Source of the DNA: Topomyia yanbarensis
Taxonomy: Eukaryota > Arthropoda > Insecta > Diptera > Culicidae
Assembly: GCF_030247195.1 (NCBI RefSeq)
Contig: NC_080672.1
Span: 305,381,115-305,445,114, forward strand
Length of the DNA stretch: 64,000 nt
Direction of reading: 5' to 3'
Part shown: positions 11,916 to 20,225 of the stretch, one piece after another
Numbering within the stretch: position 1 is the first letter of the stretch
Layout: every line of letters begins with the position of its first letter
Position numbers and translations under genes: made by a program
Notes under the pieces: generated by a model
Seen by the model: the letters and a program-made list of their open reading frames with translations, nothing else
Told to the model about the DNA's origin: nothing
Databases searched by the model: none

Positions 11916-12208
11916 TGATTCTGTGAGGTCCAAAGCGATAGCGAACCGTCGAAAAAAAGGGCGCGTTTCGGTATGAAAGTATCGGTTGACGTACAACGAT
12001 GGGTTTTGTTTTACTAAGAATGCGATTTATATTTCCCTTCTCCTTTTATATAATTCAATACAAGTGCAAAACAATTTATATGTGTATATATAGAATGAAG
12101 TGGTACAACTTCCATTATTTCAAACTTGTGCAGCTAGAAATGTAATTGGTAATAGTGTTTACAGTCACACGCACGATGTGGGGAGTGCCCATAAATCAGG
12201 CCACGAAA
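11916..12208 (-). repeat. 3' LTR of BEL/Pao element (293 bp)
   Basis: In plus orientation it begins TGATTCTGTGAGG and ends GGCCACGAAA. It is about 97% identical to the 5' LTR over shared sequence. It keeps a ~117-bp segment (about 12014-12130) missing from the 5' LTR; this holds a TATA-like TATATAAAAGG on the minus strand at 12042-12052. Confidence 0.9.
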
Positions 12209-12300
12209 TAAGCCGCCCACCAAATTACGTCGAGGGATTTCCACGCCATTTCGTCCGGGCACGTACTCGTCGTCCTCCAAAGGGATGCGCCGGACTCTTC

Positions 12301-13730
12301 TCACATCCCGCCGGGTAGTACCGTTTGTCGTTTAATTTCAACCACCCTAACGTGTCCGTCGGGCCCTGGGAACACATCCACAACTCGACCCATTGGCCAT
12401 TGCTTGGGTTTTTCGTTGTCGGTGACTAAAAGGACAAAATCACCCACTGAAAGATTCCGTGCCGCTCGCTTCCATTTCGTCATACGCTGAAGAGATAGTA
12501 CGTACTCGGACTGCCACCGAGATCTGAATTCCTGGCTGACTCGTTGAACATACTGCCACCTATTTAGGGATCCAACCTCACGCTCCATCTGCTTTATCTC
12601 AGTAACAGTGTTTAGTGGACGCCCGATGAGAAAGTGCGCTGGCGTGACTGGTTGTGGCTCGTTGGGATCATTGGAGAGTGGAATGATCGGACGAGAGTTC
12701 ATGCAGGCTGCTACTTGTGCGAGAACGGTACTCAGCTCCTCGAAGGTGAAACTAACATGACCTCCGACCTTACACAGGAAGCCCTTCGCAACCTTGATGC
12801 CAGCTTCCCACAGTCCCCCGTGGTGAGGCGACCGGGCAGGAATGAACATCCACTGGATGCCTTTGTTGGTGAAAAAATCAACAATTGATCTGTTGATATA
12901 GTTCACGAAACTTCCTTGCCGCTCCCCGAAGGTTAGTAGCGTTGTCCGAATAAATTTTGTTTGGTAATCCGTACCGACTGCTAAAGCGAGTGAAAGCGGC
13001 GATGAATGCAGTCGTGCTGAGGTCGGTAACCGCTTCTAAATGCACGACTCGTGTTGAAAAGCATACGAACAGTGCGATGTAGCCCTTAGTGGCCGCAGCA
13101 CCACGGGTTCGACGACCGATGATGTTGACGGGCCCAGCGTAATCAATGCCGGTGATGGAAAAGGGTGGTAGTGGCTTCAAGCGGTCCTCTGGAAGTTGTC
13201 CCATGAGCTGATGAACTGGTATAGGCGTCGTTCGAACACATTCAACGCATGCTCGACAGATCTTCCGGGCTGCACTCGTCCCACGAGTGATCCAAAAACG
13301 TCTACGTACTGCTGCCAAAAGCGATTGTGGACCACAATGCAGTTGCGCATGGTGCTCGTGGTGAAGAACAAGTGCGGTGAGAACTGAATTGTGAGGCAAC
13401 AAGACCGGATGTCTCGTATCGTAGCTGCGATCTGATAGTTGCAGTCTGCCGCCCACCCTGAGCAGATGATTTTCATCCAAGAACGGTTTCAGTTGGAAAA
13501 GAGAGCTGGTGCAATTGATGTCACGATTCTTATCAAGTTGGTTGATCTCCGTACCATAGTGTTGATTCTGAACGTGCCTCACGAAGATTTGCATTGCGTT
13601 GTCAATTTCGAGCGGTGTTAAACGGGATTCCACTCTATTGGCTCGGTGGCGAAAGCGCAGTATACGAGCGGTGATGCGCAAACGAAGCTGCATATTCGGG
13701 TAGTACCTGTTTAGCATTTCGTCGAGAAAG
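12301..13730 (-). pseudogene. BEL/Pao integrase, frameshifted
   Basis: The upstream frame (12878-13717) has the zinc-binding HHCC region ('HHEHH...CRACVEC') and the first two catalytic acids, in 'ITGIDYAGP' and 'YSDNATN'. The downstream frame (12301-12906) has the third, Glu in 'GGLWEAG', then the DNA-binding C-terminus 'VGDFVLLVTDNEKPKQWPMGRVV'. The two frames overlap at about 12878-12906, where a frameshift splits the catalytic core. All three catalytic residues survive, so damage is by frame only in this domain. Integrase inserts the cDNA into the host genome. Confidence 0.9.
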
Positions 13731-13789
13731 TTGTTCTCTTAAACAGCTAGATACACGGTTGCTGCAATGCGTTGCTCCCTATCTACCAG

Positions 13790-14830
13790 TCATTGCTGAG
13801 CAGCATTAAGACCAACAATGGGCAGGTTGTCCCCACCATCATTAGAGCCGCACCAGGTCCGGCCATGCCACCAAAGCGAATTCTTAATTATTTTGTCTGG
13901 CGAAACTCCTCTTGAAATCAGGTCGGCTGGGTTATGGTGCGTGTCCACGTGTTGCCAGTTGATTGCAGGAAGATGGGTGGTTATTTCTGCCACTCGATTG
14001 GCAATGAAAGTCTTCCACCTTGAAGCACCACCAGCAATCCATGCCAGTGCCACCGTTGAATCCGAATAAGCTCGCATTTCGTGAAAGGACAATGCGAGTG
14101 CGGTCTTCACGTTCACCATCAGTCGGGAGAGGATGACAGCTGCACATAACTCCAAACGGGGCAGCGTTGTTCGTCCGTTGCCGATCGGTGCAGTACGAGA
14201 TTTCCCACACAAATGATGCGATGATGTGTTACCGTCGTCGTCAATGGCTCGGATGTATACGCACGCTCCCATGGCTCGCTCGGATGCATCACTGTAGCCG
14301 TGCAGGTAATATCGCGACGCTCCCTGCGTGCCGATTACTCGACGAGGTACCTGCAATGAATTGAGATCGGAAAGGCTTTGCACAAACACTAACCAATGTT
14401 GAACTAACTCACCGGGGGAAGTTTCATCCCAGGCCACCTTCAGCTCCCACAATTGTTGCATGACCATCTTTGCTTTCACGACGATCGGGGCCAATAGTCC
14501 AAGCGGGTCGAAAATACTGGCGATTTGAGAAAGCATGGTTCGCTTAGTGGGCTGAAAGATCTTGTTCGGTATGTTTGAAAACTGGAACTGGTCGCTGCAC
14601 GGCTGCCAGTGGATGTCGAGGGCCTTGATAGTGCGTGTATCGTTGATTTCAATCGATGTTTGCATTTCGAGATCGGCGGCTGGAACACCGTCGAGCACTG
14701 CTGCGCTGTTTGATGCCCACTTCCGCAAGTAGAATCCACCGGAGGCAAAAATCGTTGATAACTGCTGTCGTGGTAGGATGGCTTCTTCTTCGGAATCAGC
14801 GCCAGTCAGAACATCGTCCACGTAGGTTCC
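13790..14830 (-). pseudogene. BEL/Pao reverse transcriptase C-terminus and RNase H
   Basis: The frame starts at the RT active-site motif (YVDDVLTG), then runs through the thumb ('MLSQIASIFDPLGLLAPIVVKAK', typical of BEL) and an RNase H domain. RNase H residues visible are Asp in 'HGYSDASERAMG', Glu in 'LPRLELCAAV', Asp in 'AYSDSTVALAWI' and Asp in 'HHNPADLISRG'. It is open for 343 codons. A stop near 13741 separates it from integrase. Confidence 0.9.
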
Positions 14831-15108
14831 CTTTTCTGCTTTCTCAACCGCCGTCGGATGCTGTTGTTGTGCAGAAATGGTAGCCGAACTGTTAACTTCC
14901 CGCTGGCATCCCGAACGGTATGTTTAAGAAAATATTCTTCGCACAGTTTTTCCTCGTCACTGAGATGAGATGAAGTTTCAACGTACTCCTTAAGCTCCCA
15001 AAAGCGTCGCAATTGCTGGCAAAGGCTTTCATCAGTTGACGTCAAAAAACACGTTGAAATTTTACTCTGCGGCAAAACGCTGGTATGTCGATAACGACCA
15101 GCAACCAC
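14806..15108 (-). pseudogene. BEL/Pao protease-RT linker; RT core deleted
   Basis: Reads 'DESLCQQLRRFWELKEYV...CEEYFLKHTVRDASGKLTVRLPF', the segment that normally precedes the reverse transcriptase fingers in BEL polyproteins. After about 20 further residues it runs, out of frame, directly into the YVDD segment. The fingers and palm, including the first catalytic Asp motif, are missing. Compared with the intact BEL element at 59.5 kb, a few hundred codons have been deleted. Confidence 0.85.
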
Positions 15109-15895
15109 CCACCCTTGGTGTTTTGGAAAGTGGGGAAGCTGTCATCGGTGTTGAGGGTGATTTTGCCAGGTTCGAGCAGCTGAAAGAAAAGTTTAATGCC
15201 GAGCAGGACGTTGATCTTACCAGGGCGATGAAACAGAGGTTCAGCAAGGCTGATGGAGGAAGGAATTGGCCAACCGTCGATATTAGATTGCTTTACAGGT
15301 AGTGTTTTAGTGATCCTTTCTAGCACCATACATGGAACGGTAGTGCGATAGTCCGAGCATCGGGATGCAATGATAATTTGCACGCATTTGTCTGCGTGTG
15401 CAGGAGTTGATGATATTCTTTCTAAGTACATGTCTTCTTCCACCAGATCAAGGCCGAGTTCGTTAGAAAAGCTCTCGCTGATAAAGCTAACTTGGGACGC
15501 GCAATCCAAAACAGCGCGACAGGCGTGTGGTCGTCCGTGTTTGTCCAAAACGTTGATGGCAACAGTGGCAAGCAGAACATTGGAGACGTCAATATTGGTG
15601 GCTAAATCAAGGGCCGAAATCAGCGATTGGGCGGCCGGATTACCACTAGCATGAGCAGTGTATGATGTTGACGGAGTTTTTTGAAAATTTGGTGGCTCAA
15701 GAGCGTTGTGCAGCAGGGTATGGTGGAGTAAACCACATTTTCTGTAGTTTCCAGATTTACACGTTTCACCGGGGTGCTTCATCAAATAATTGCGACACAA
15801 CCTTTGTTTGCTGACAGTAGCTAATCTTTCCTCGGTGCTCATGTGCATGAACTTACCGCATTGGTAGATTGGGTGTGATTATTTTCCGCAGACGT
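15042..15895 (-). pseudogene. BEL/Pao gag zinc region and aspartic protease
   Basis: A frame of 268 codons (15042-15848). The N-terminal Cys/His cluster ('CRNYLMKHPGETCKSG', 'CGLLHHTLLH') matches the zinc region between gag and protease in BEL elements. The protease active-site motif reads 'VLDCASQVSFISE', with the catalytic Asp kept and Cys where Ser or Thr is usual. Just upstream, a further 'CDVCGK' is followed by a stop, breaking continuity with gag. Confidence 0.88.
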
Positions 15896-16091
15896 CGCAA
15901 TTTAACGATGTATTGGTGGCGACGAAAGTTGCGGCTCCTCTGTACTGTGGTTTCACGGGAGGCTTGTAGGTAGCAACCGTCCGTTGCCTTGCTGGGTGTG
16001 CCGATTGCAGAGCAAAGCTACGTTATTCGATGAAGCTGAGAAAATATTTTAGCGTGATCTCCGCTTCTGGCATATCAGCCGCCCTTTGACA

Positions 16092-16820
16092 TCATAGCTG
16101 CTTGATCTCATGATCCAATTTTTCTACAAGAATGAATAGAAGCCACGTGTAACGATCCTCCCTGTGCATGGCTTGAAGTGCTCGAACGACCTCGTCTGAA
16201 ACGTCGTGCAATGAACGTAAGCAGTGAGCAGATGCTGATGTCAAGGCTGGTTGGCTTAGAAAGCGTTCATTGTGTTTGTGAGCAATTTCGAGCGGCTTGT
16301 CGTAGCGTGATCTCAGCTTTAGCAAGGCAGGCGCGTAATTTGCGTCTTCAATCTTGAGATGCGAAATGAGCGAAGCAGCCTCACCAGCCAGATTAGTCTT
16401 GAGGAAATATAATTTTTGACTATCCTTTAGCGATGGATTTTGATCAACCATGCTTTGGATTAGATCGATAAAGGACTGCCACTCGAGATAATTACCGCAA
16501 AATACAAGCAAATTCATTCGAGGCAACTTTAGGTCTGACGACGACATTTGCGCTGGAGTAAAATTAGGTGCCGTAGAATTTTCACCAGATACGGGCGCCA
16601 TTCTAGCAGCCATCATGCGAAGAAACTCGGCCTGTTGTTGAGCGAGTTTATTTATAACGTCATTTTGGGACGACGAATGCATTTCTGCAAGGCTATCATG
16701 ATTTTTGAAGTAGAATACTTCTAACGTTTCAATATGGGGTCCCGTTTCAAAAATTTCAGTTGAGAAATTTTCCCAGGTTTGAAATGCGAATATCTTCCGT
16801 TCTACTGGACGAAATCGCAA
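16092..16820 (-). pseudogene. BEL/Pao gag core (DUF1759-like)
   Basis: 242 codons. The core reads 'DLKLPRMNLLVFCGNYLEWQ' through 'QKLYFLKTNLAGEAASLISHL' to 'LLKLRSRYDKP', the conserved capsid-like segment of BEL/Pao gag. The N-terminal ~45 residues lie at the junction with the histone insert and may not be original gag. Gag packages the element's RNA. Confidence 0.9.
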
Positions 16821-17130
16821 TATTTTTGCACTATCTGATCGGAAATTTGTGCACGTATTTCGTATTAAATTTCGGAATTACTGCGACTACTATAAATAAA
16901 CCAAAACAAGGATTTTCAGAAAATCCTTCGGAAACAGCGAGGAAAATGCGCAATTTGCCAGCATGTCCCACGCAGAGCCGTCAAAAAGGAGCATGTAAGC
17001 GTTTCATTACATACGGGAATGTTATATATACAGGACACGCGAGCTTGTTTTGTATCAGTGGGTGCTCGCTTACCACACGAGCAACATGCTCGTCCGGACG
17101 GTACAATGAGCGGTATCATATTTGCGTTCC

Positions 17131-17373
17131 CGTACCAAGCGTCATCGCAAGGTTCTTCGTGATAAAATCCAGGGAATCACCAAATTCGGCGTCTGGCTCG
17201 TCGTGGTGGTGTAAAATGCATCTCCAATTTAATCTACGAATGCTGATGGTGTGCAGAAAAATGTCATCCGAGATGCCTTGACCTACACTGAACACGCCAA
17301 GCGCAAAACCGCAATGAATGTCGTCTATACTCTGAAGCGGCAGGGACGCACTTTGTATGGATTTGGAAGTTGA
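17131..17373 (+). pseudogene. H4: Histone H4 pseudogene
   Basis: Reads, across at least two frameshifts and several deletions, 'KRHRKVLRD.IQGITK', then 'RLARRGGVK.IS.LIYE', then '[16 protein letters not shown]' and '[13 protein letters not shown]' ending at TGA 17371-17373. This covers most of H4 from about residue 16 to the end. The first ~15 codons are not recognisable. Substitutions such as a final Ser for Gly, and loss of 'VT' in 'KTVTAMD', show that it is not functional. Confidence 0.92.
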
Positions 17374-17406
17374 AAAGGTAGAACTCACTTGTATCATTAT
17401 AAAAAA

Positions 17407-17422
17407 GGCCCTTTTCATGGCC
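17407..17422 (+). terminator. Histone mRNA 3' stem-loop of the H4 remnant (one mismatch)
   Basis: GGCCCTTTTCATGGCC, 33 bases after the stop codon, is followed by a purine-rich 'CAAAGAA' block as expected for the histone downstream element. One stem base is altered. Confidence 0.85.
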
Positions 17423-17805
17423 ACCAAAACCATTTCAAAGAATAAGTTTGCATTTTCTGTTTCATGGACTGTTTCTCCCTGGAGAGCAATTTGGGTTAAA
17501 CCCTAAATTATGATTTATTTCAGTACGTAAATTGCAAATATGGTCAGAAACAAACTGGAGTGAAGTGGAAAACATTTTTACTAGGCGCATTCAAAAAAGG
17601 TTCCAATTCTCAAACGTTTTACCAAGGTGCCGTATTACATTACTCTCTTTACCCTGAGTGTTCGATAATCTCCGTAGTGGAAACACAATTTCAATTTTGT
17701 TCTTTATCAAAAATATGTCGTCGACCAACAAAGGGGTGGAGCTACGACGAACCCATATTGAGGACAACACAAAAAAGGACGAGCTTACATTGTGCTGTAG
17801 TCAGG

Positions 17806-17991
17806 TATAAAAACTCAGCATGCTGTTGCTCACGATCAGTTCGTTTCCAGTATCAGCATACAGCAGTTCGTTTGCAGCATCTCCCGCGAAATTCAATCCG
17901 CCGTCCGTTTGCTGCTGTCAGAAGAGTTGGCCAAGCACGCCGTCTTCGATGGCACCAAAACTGTTACCATATACACACCAGCTCCAAGTAA
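17806..17991 (+). pseudogene. H2B: Histone H2B pseudogene with promoter, internal deletion
   Basis: TATAAAA at 17806 is followed 32 bases later by the arthropod initiator TCAGT (17836-17840) and a short leader. The sequence then jumps to '[20 protein letters not shown]' and 'GTK.VT.YT.SSK', the last ~35 residues of H2B. About the first 87 codons are missing. A one-base shift near the end restores the terminal 'TSSK' and TAA at 17989-17991 in another frame. The intact promoter means that a short transcript is conceivable. Confidence 0.9.
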
Positions 17992-18015
17992 ATTTCGAAC
18001 ACTGCCCAAACAAAA

Positions 18016-18031
18016 GGCCCTTTTCAGGGCC
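18016..18031 (+). terminator. Histone mRNA 3' stem-loop of the H2B remnant (perfect)
   Basis: GGCCCTTTTCAGGGCC is a perfect 6-bp stem with 4-base loop, 24 bases after the H2B stop. A 'CAAAGAA' purine block follows. Confidence 0.93.
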
Positions 18032-18620
18032 ATCAATTTATCGACAAAGAATCGAATTGAAATTTTATTACAAGCATCAGAAAGTGGCTTGCCAAGAGCA
18101 TTGGATGGTAAGTGAGCCACTTGTGAACAATATCGTCGCTTTCAAGTAGAATGGCACAAAATAAAAAAGTTATTTGTGTGATTTGTAGACAGGTTAGTGT
18201 AATGATTCAATTTACAAAAATGTAGAATGTTCAATTACTGAAAATAACAGATTTTGTGAAAGCAGTGGTTGGTCCATACAATTCGATTCCAAGCGAGCCA
18301 GACTAGTTTTCGTTGGAAGGTCCATCTCTGACAATAGAAATAAACTATTTTATTTTGAATTCAACTACAACTTCCTTGAAAACAGCACAGCTAAAAAACT
18401 TTTGGGAAAAACGCGCAAACCTAAATTTTCCACTATAATAAAAACTAGTGCCCCCGCCGCACAGCATCATCAAGATTGATAGTTATTCAAGCCGGGTGGA
18501 AAGGGGGAGGGAGGTTGTAAGGCAATGGAAAATTTCATTTATAATAATAATACTTTATAATTGGCTGGTTCTGAAAACAACTTGTTGGTTTGTGGTTTAT
18601 TTTGGGTCACAATTTAGGCC

Positions 18621-19063
18621 CGCTCGATTTCTGATAGCTGTGAATTTTTCGCAGGGCGACTGTTTCTGTTCGGTAGCGATGAGGCTCTTAACGCCAACGG
18701 TGACTGGGGCACTTTTACACGGCCTTCGTTGCCAACCAGCCCCCTGTCAAGGACGACGTCTCTGTACAGCCAGCATCACTGCCATGAAAGGCAAAACATT
18801 GATTTTGAACCGAATGATTAGAAGCTGTATTTAGTTACAAAATGTCGATTAAATTAAATTATTAAATCATCCCACAAGATGCAAAACGTCGTGTGGAATG
18901 CTTGAATATCGAGCATAGTGCCGAACATAATTCTTTGTTTGGGGCTTTATAGCTATAACGCCCCATATATGTCGGTCGCTGTCAAACTCCATATGATGGT
19001 ATAGGGTTGCCAGGGGGTTGTTGCCAACTGCTTGCGGGGAGCCTTTCCTCCGGTGGACTTACG
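18621..19063 (-). pseudogene. H3: Histone H3 pseudogene fragment, interrupted
   Basis: On the minus strand it reads 'RKSTGGKAPRKQLATKA' (from 19063), then, after the hAT-type element is removed, 'KSAP..' and 'KPHRYR', then 'TVALRKI.SYQKS' ending near 18621. This covers about residues 8-58 of H3 with several frameshifts. Both the N-terminal start and the C-terminal half are absent. Confidence 0.9.
18737..19020. mobile_element. hAT-type miniature element, copy 1 (284 bp)
   Basis: Ends CAGCCCCCTG and the complement of CAACCCCCTGGCAA, flanked by the 8-bp direct repeat TTGCCAAC (18729-18736 and 19021-19028). Removing the element and one repeat restores the H3 codons for 'RKQLATKA'. A second copy with its own 8-bp duplication lies at 34434-34722. 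An 8-bp duplication is the hAT hallmark. Non-coding. Confidence 0.93.
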
Positions 19064-19174
19064 ATAATTGATAATTCCAAAAATACTCCAAATAAACTAT
19101 GAATGTGCTAAAGTCGACAAAATCGCATAGAAATTGCTTATTCCAGAGCAGAATTTACCGGTCTAAAGTGTATT

Positions 19175-19510
19175 CTACTTCACTCCGGTTATGTCTCTGA
19201 CATTACCCACCCATCTTTTAATCACTTTTAGCATCTTTAATAGACGATTTTTCAGTGTGATATACGCCTCTTCGAATTGGCACAGTCGCTCAATGGCGTT
19301 ATCATACATTTCGTCGTTCGCACTAGCATCTAAAATTCTTTTGTGCACTGAACAATAAGCAGACCAAATATCATGGACCGCGTCCAATTCTGTTTGCACA
19401 TCGACTTCTTCGGTCGTTTCTGGCTTGAATTTTAGCACTGAATCGATCACGCGTTTGAGTCGCGGTTCAAGTGATTTTCGCTCACGAATGAGCTTTTCCA
19501 TCGTCATCAA
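19175..19510 (-). pseudogene. BEL/Pao gag N-terminus
   Basis: 111 codons starting 'MEKLIRERKSLEPRLKRVID' and continuing 'ETTEEVDVQTELDAVHDIWS', the charged helical N-terminal segment of BEL gag that precedes the capsid-like core. It stops at TAG just before the histone insert. It lies directly downstream of the primer site, the normal position for the gag start. Confidence 0.85.
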
Positions 19511-19683
19511 ATTCGCGCACTAGAGTTCACTATAGATACCTTTGTTCTCACAGTGTGATTTTGTACGATCACTGTGTCACGGATTAGCAGTACCACTAAT
19601 GGCCTTTTCGGCAGGAAACGAGACCAACGCACACGACACGGAAAATGATCGAGATAACGCGGTTCACGACGAAACTCTTCGCG

Positions 19684-19702
19684 AATCCGGCTCGAAGGAC
19701 CA
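19684..19702 (-). promoter_or_regulatory. Primer binding site, tRNA-Tyr type
   Basis: On the minus strand, TGGTCCTTCGAGCCGGATT lies two bases inside the 5' LTR. It is complementary to the 3' end of insect tRNA-Tyr (…CCGGCTCGAAGGACCA), as recalled from Drosophila. It would prime first-strand cDNA synthesis. Confidence 0.82.
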
Positions 19703-19704
19703 TA

Positions 19705-19880
19705 TGATTCTGTGAGGTCCAAAGCGATAGCGAACCGTCGAAAAAAAGGGCGCGTTTCGGTATGAAAATATCGGTTAACGTACAACGATGGGTTTTGTTT
19801 TACAGCTAGAAATTTAATTGGTAATAGTGTTTACAGTCACACGCACGATGTGGGGAGTGCCCTAAAATCAGGCCACGAAA
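19705..19880 (-). repeat. 5' LTR of BEL/Pao element (176 bp, promoter deleted)
   Basis: Begins TGATTCTGTGAGG and ends GGCCACGAAA like the 3' LTR, but lacks the ~117-bp middle section that holds the TATA-like motif. It is followed by the target duplication CGTTG. Confidence 0.9.
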
Positions 19881-20225
19881 CGTTGAATAGAGACAGCAGA
19901 TACTGCTCTAACTAATCTGTTCAAATGGGTGGGATGAATAGAGGTGCTAAGATGAATTAGGGCACAGTAACTCTATATGAAAAATTCATTTTCCGTCGCC
20001 AAGGTAAACTGTCCCTGGCAGCACTGCTCCATCGTAATCCAATCAGACTAATTACAATAACTTCATTTCTAGAGCTGATCCTTATAAGTGACAATACTCA
20101 AATGAAAGGCAATAGTCATATTTATTAGCCTTACTTATTTTTGTGATCAAATCTTACCTCAATCAAAAATTATAGCTGTTTAAAAACATTGTTGTCCACA
20201 AACAACATGGGCATGAATGGGTTAA

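Larger units (their letters stand above)
16830..19170. other. Insert carrying histone gene remnants, inside BEL gag
   Basis: The two gag segments (16092-16820 and 19175-19510) are separated by about 2.3 kb that is not BEL sequence. It contains remnants of H4 (plus), H2B with its promoter (plus) and H3 (minus), plus a hAT-type element. The presence of a promoter, opposite orientations and 3' stem-loops shows that it derives from genomic histone cluster DNA, not from reverse-transcribed mRNA. Exact junctions and a target duplication could not be defined. Confidence 0.7.
11916..19880 (-). mobile_element. BEL/Pao LTR retrotransposon, degraded, minus strand
   Basis: A 7965-bp element bounded by LTR copies at 11916-12208 and 19705-19880, flanked by the 5-bp direct repeat CGTTG (11911-11915 and 19881-19885), the duplication size usual for BEL elements. 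Read on the minus strand, the order is 5' LTR, primer site, gag, protease, reverse transcriptase, RNase H, integrase, 3' LTR. Gag is split by a 2.3-kb block of histone gene remnants. The reverse transcriptase core is deleted and integrase is frameshifted, so it cannot be autonomous. Confidence 0.93.
11665..19973. mobile_element. TA-type miniature element, split by a BEL/Pao insertion
   Basis: Ends are GGGTAGACGTGCCCTTATTC on the left and the complement of GAGTTACTGTGCCCTAATTC on the right, flanked by TA (11663-11664 and 19974-19975). The uninterrupted copy of the host element at 55 kb reads 'GAAGATATATGAAC' at this point, as predicted by a TA duplication. Without the BEL insertion the element is about 339 bp. 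It is non-coding, probably mobilised by a Tc1/mariner-type transposase (inference). Confidence 0.82.
11395..20221. mobile_element. TTAA-type short inverted-repeat element, split by nested insertions
   Basis: The left half is at 11395-11664 and the right half at 19976-20221. Together they align over their length with the uninterrupted 519-bp copy at 55039-55557. Termini are CCATTCCATGCCC on the left and GGGCATGAATGG on the right, flanked by TTAA (11391-11394 and 20222-20225). A TTAA target and C-rich ends are what piggyBac-type miniature elements show. No coding capacity was seen. The interruption is explained entirely by the TA element below. Confidence 0.85.

Noticed and set aside
16760..17281. 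173-codon open frame on the plus strand
   Set aside because: It runs across antisense BEL gag, anonymous sequence and the H4 remnant in the wrong frame, so it is a by-product of the overlap.
17106..17433. 105-codon minus-strand frame across the H4 remnant
   Set aside because: It is antisense to H4. The plus strand carries the recognisable histone sequence and stem-loop.
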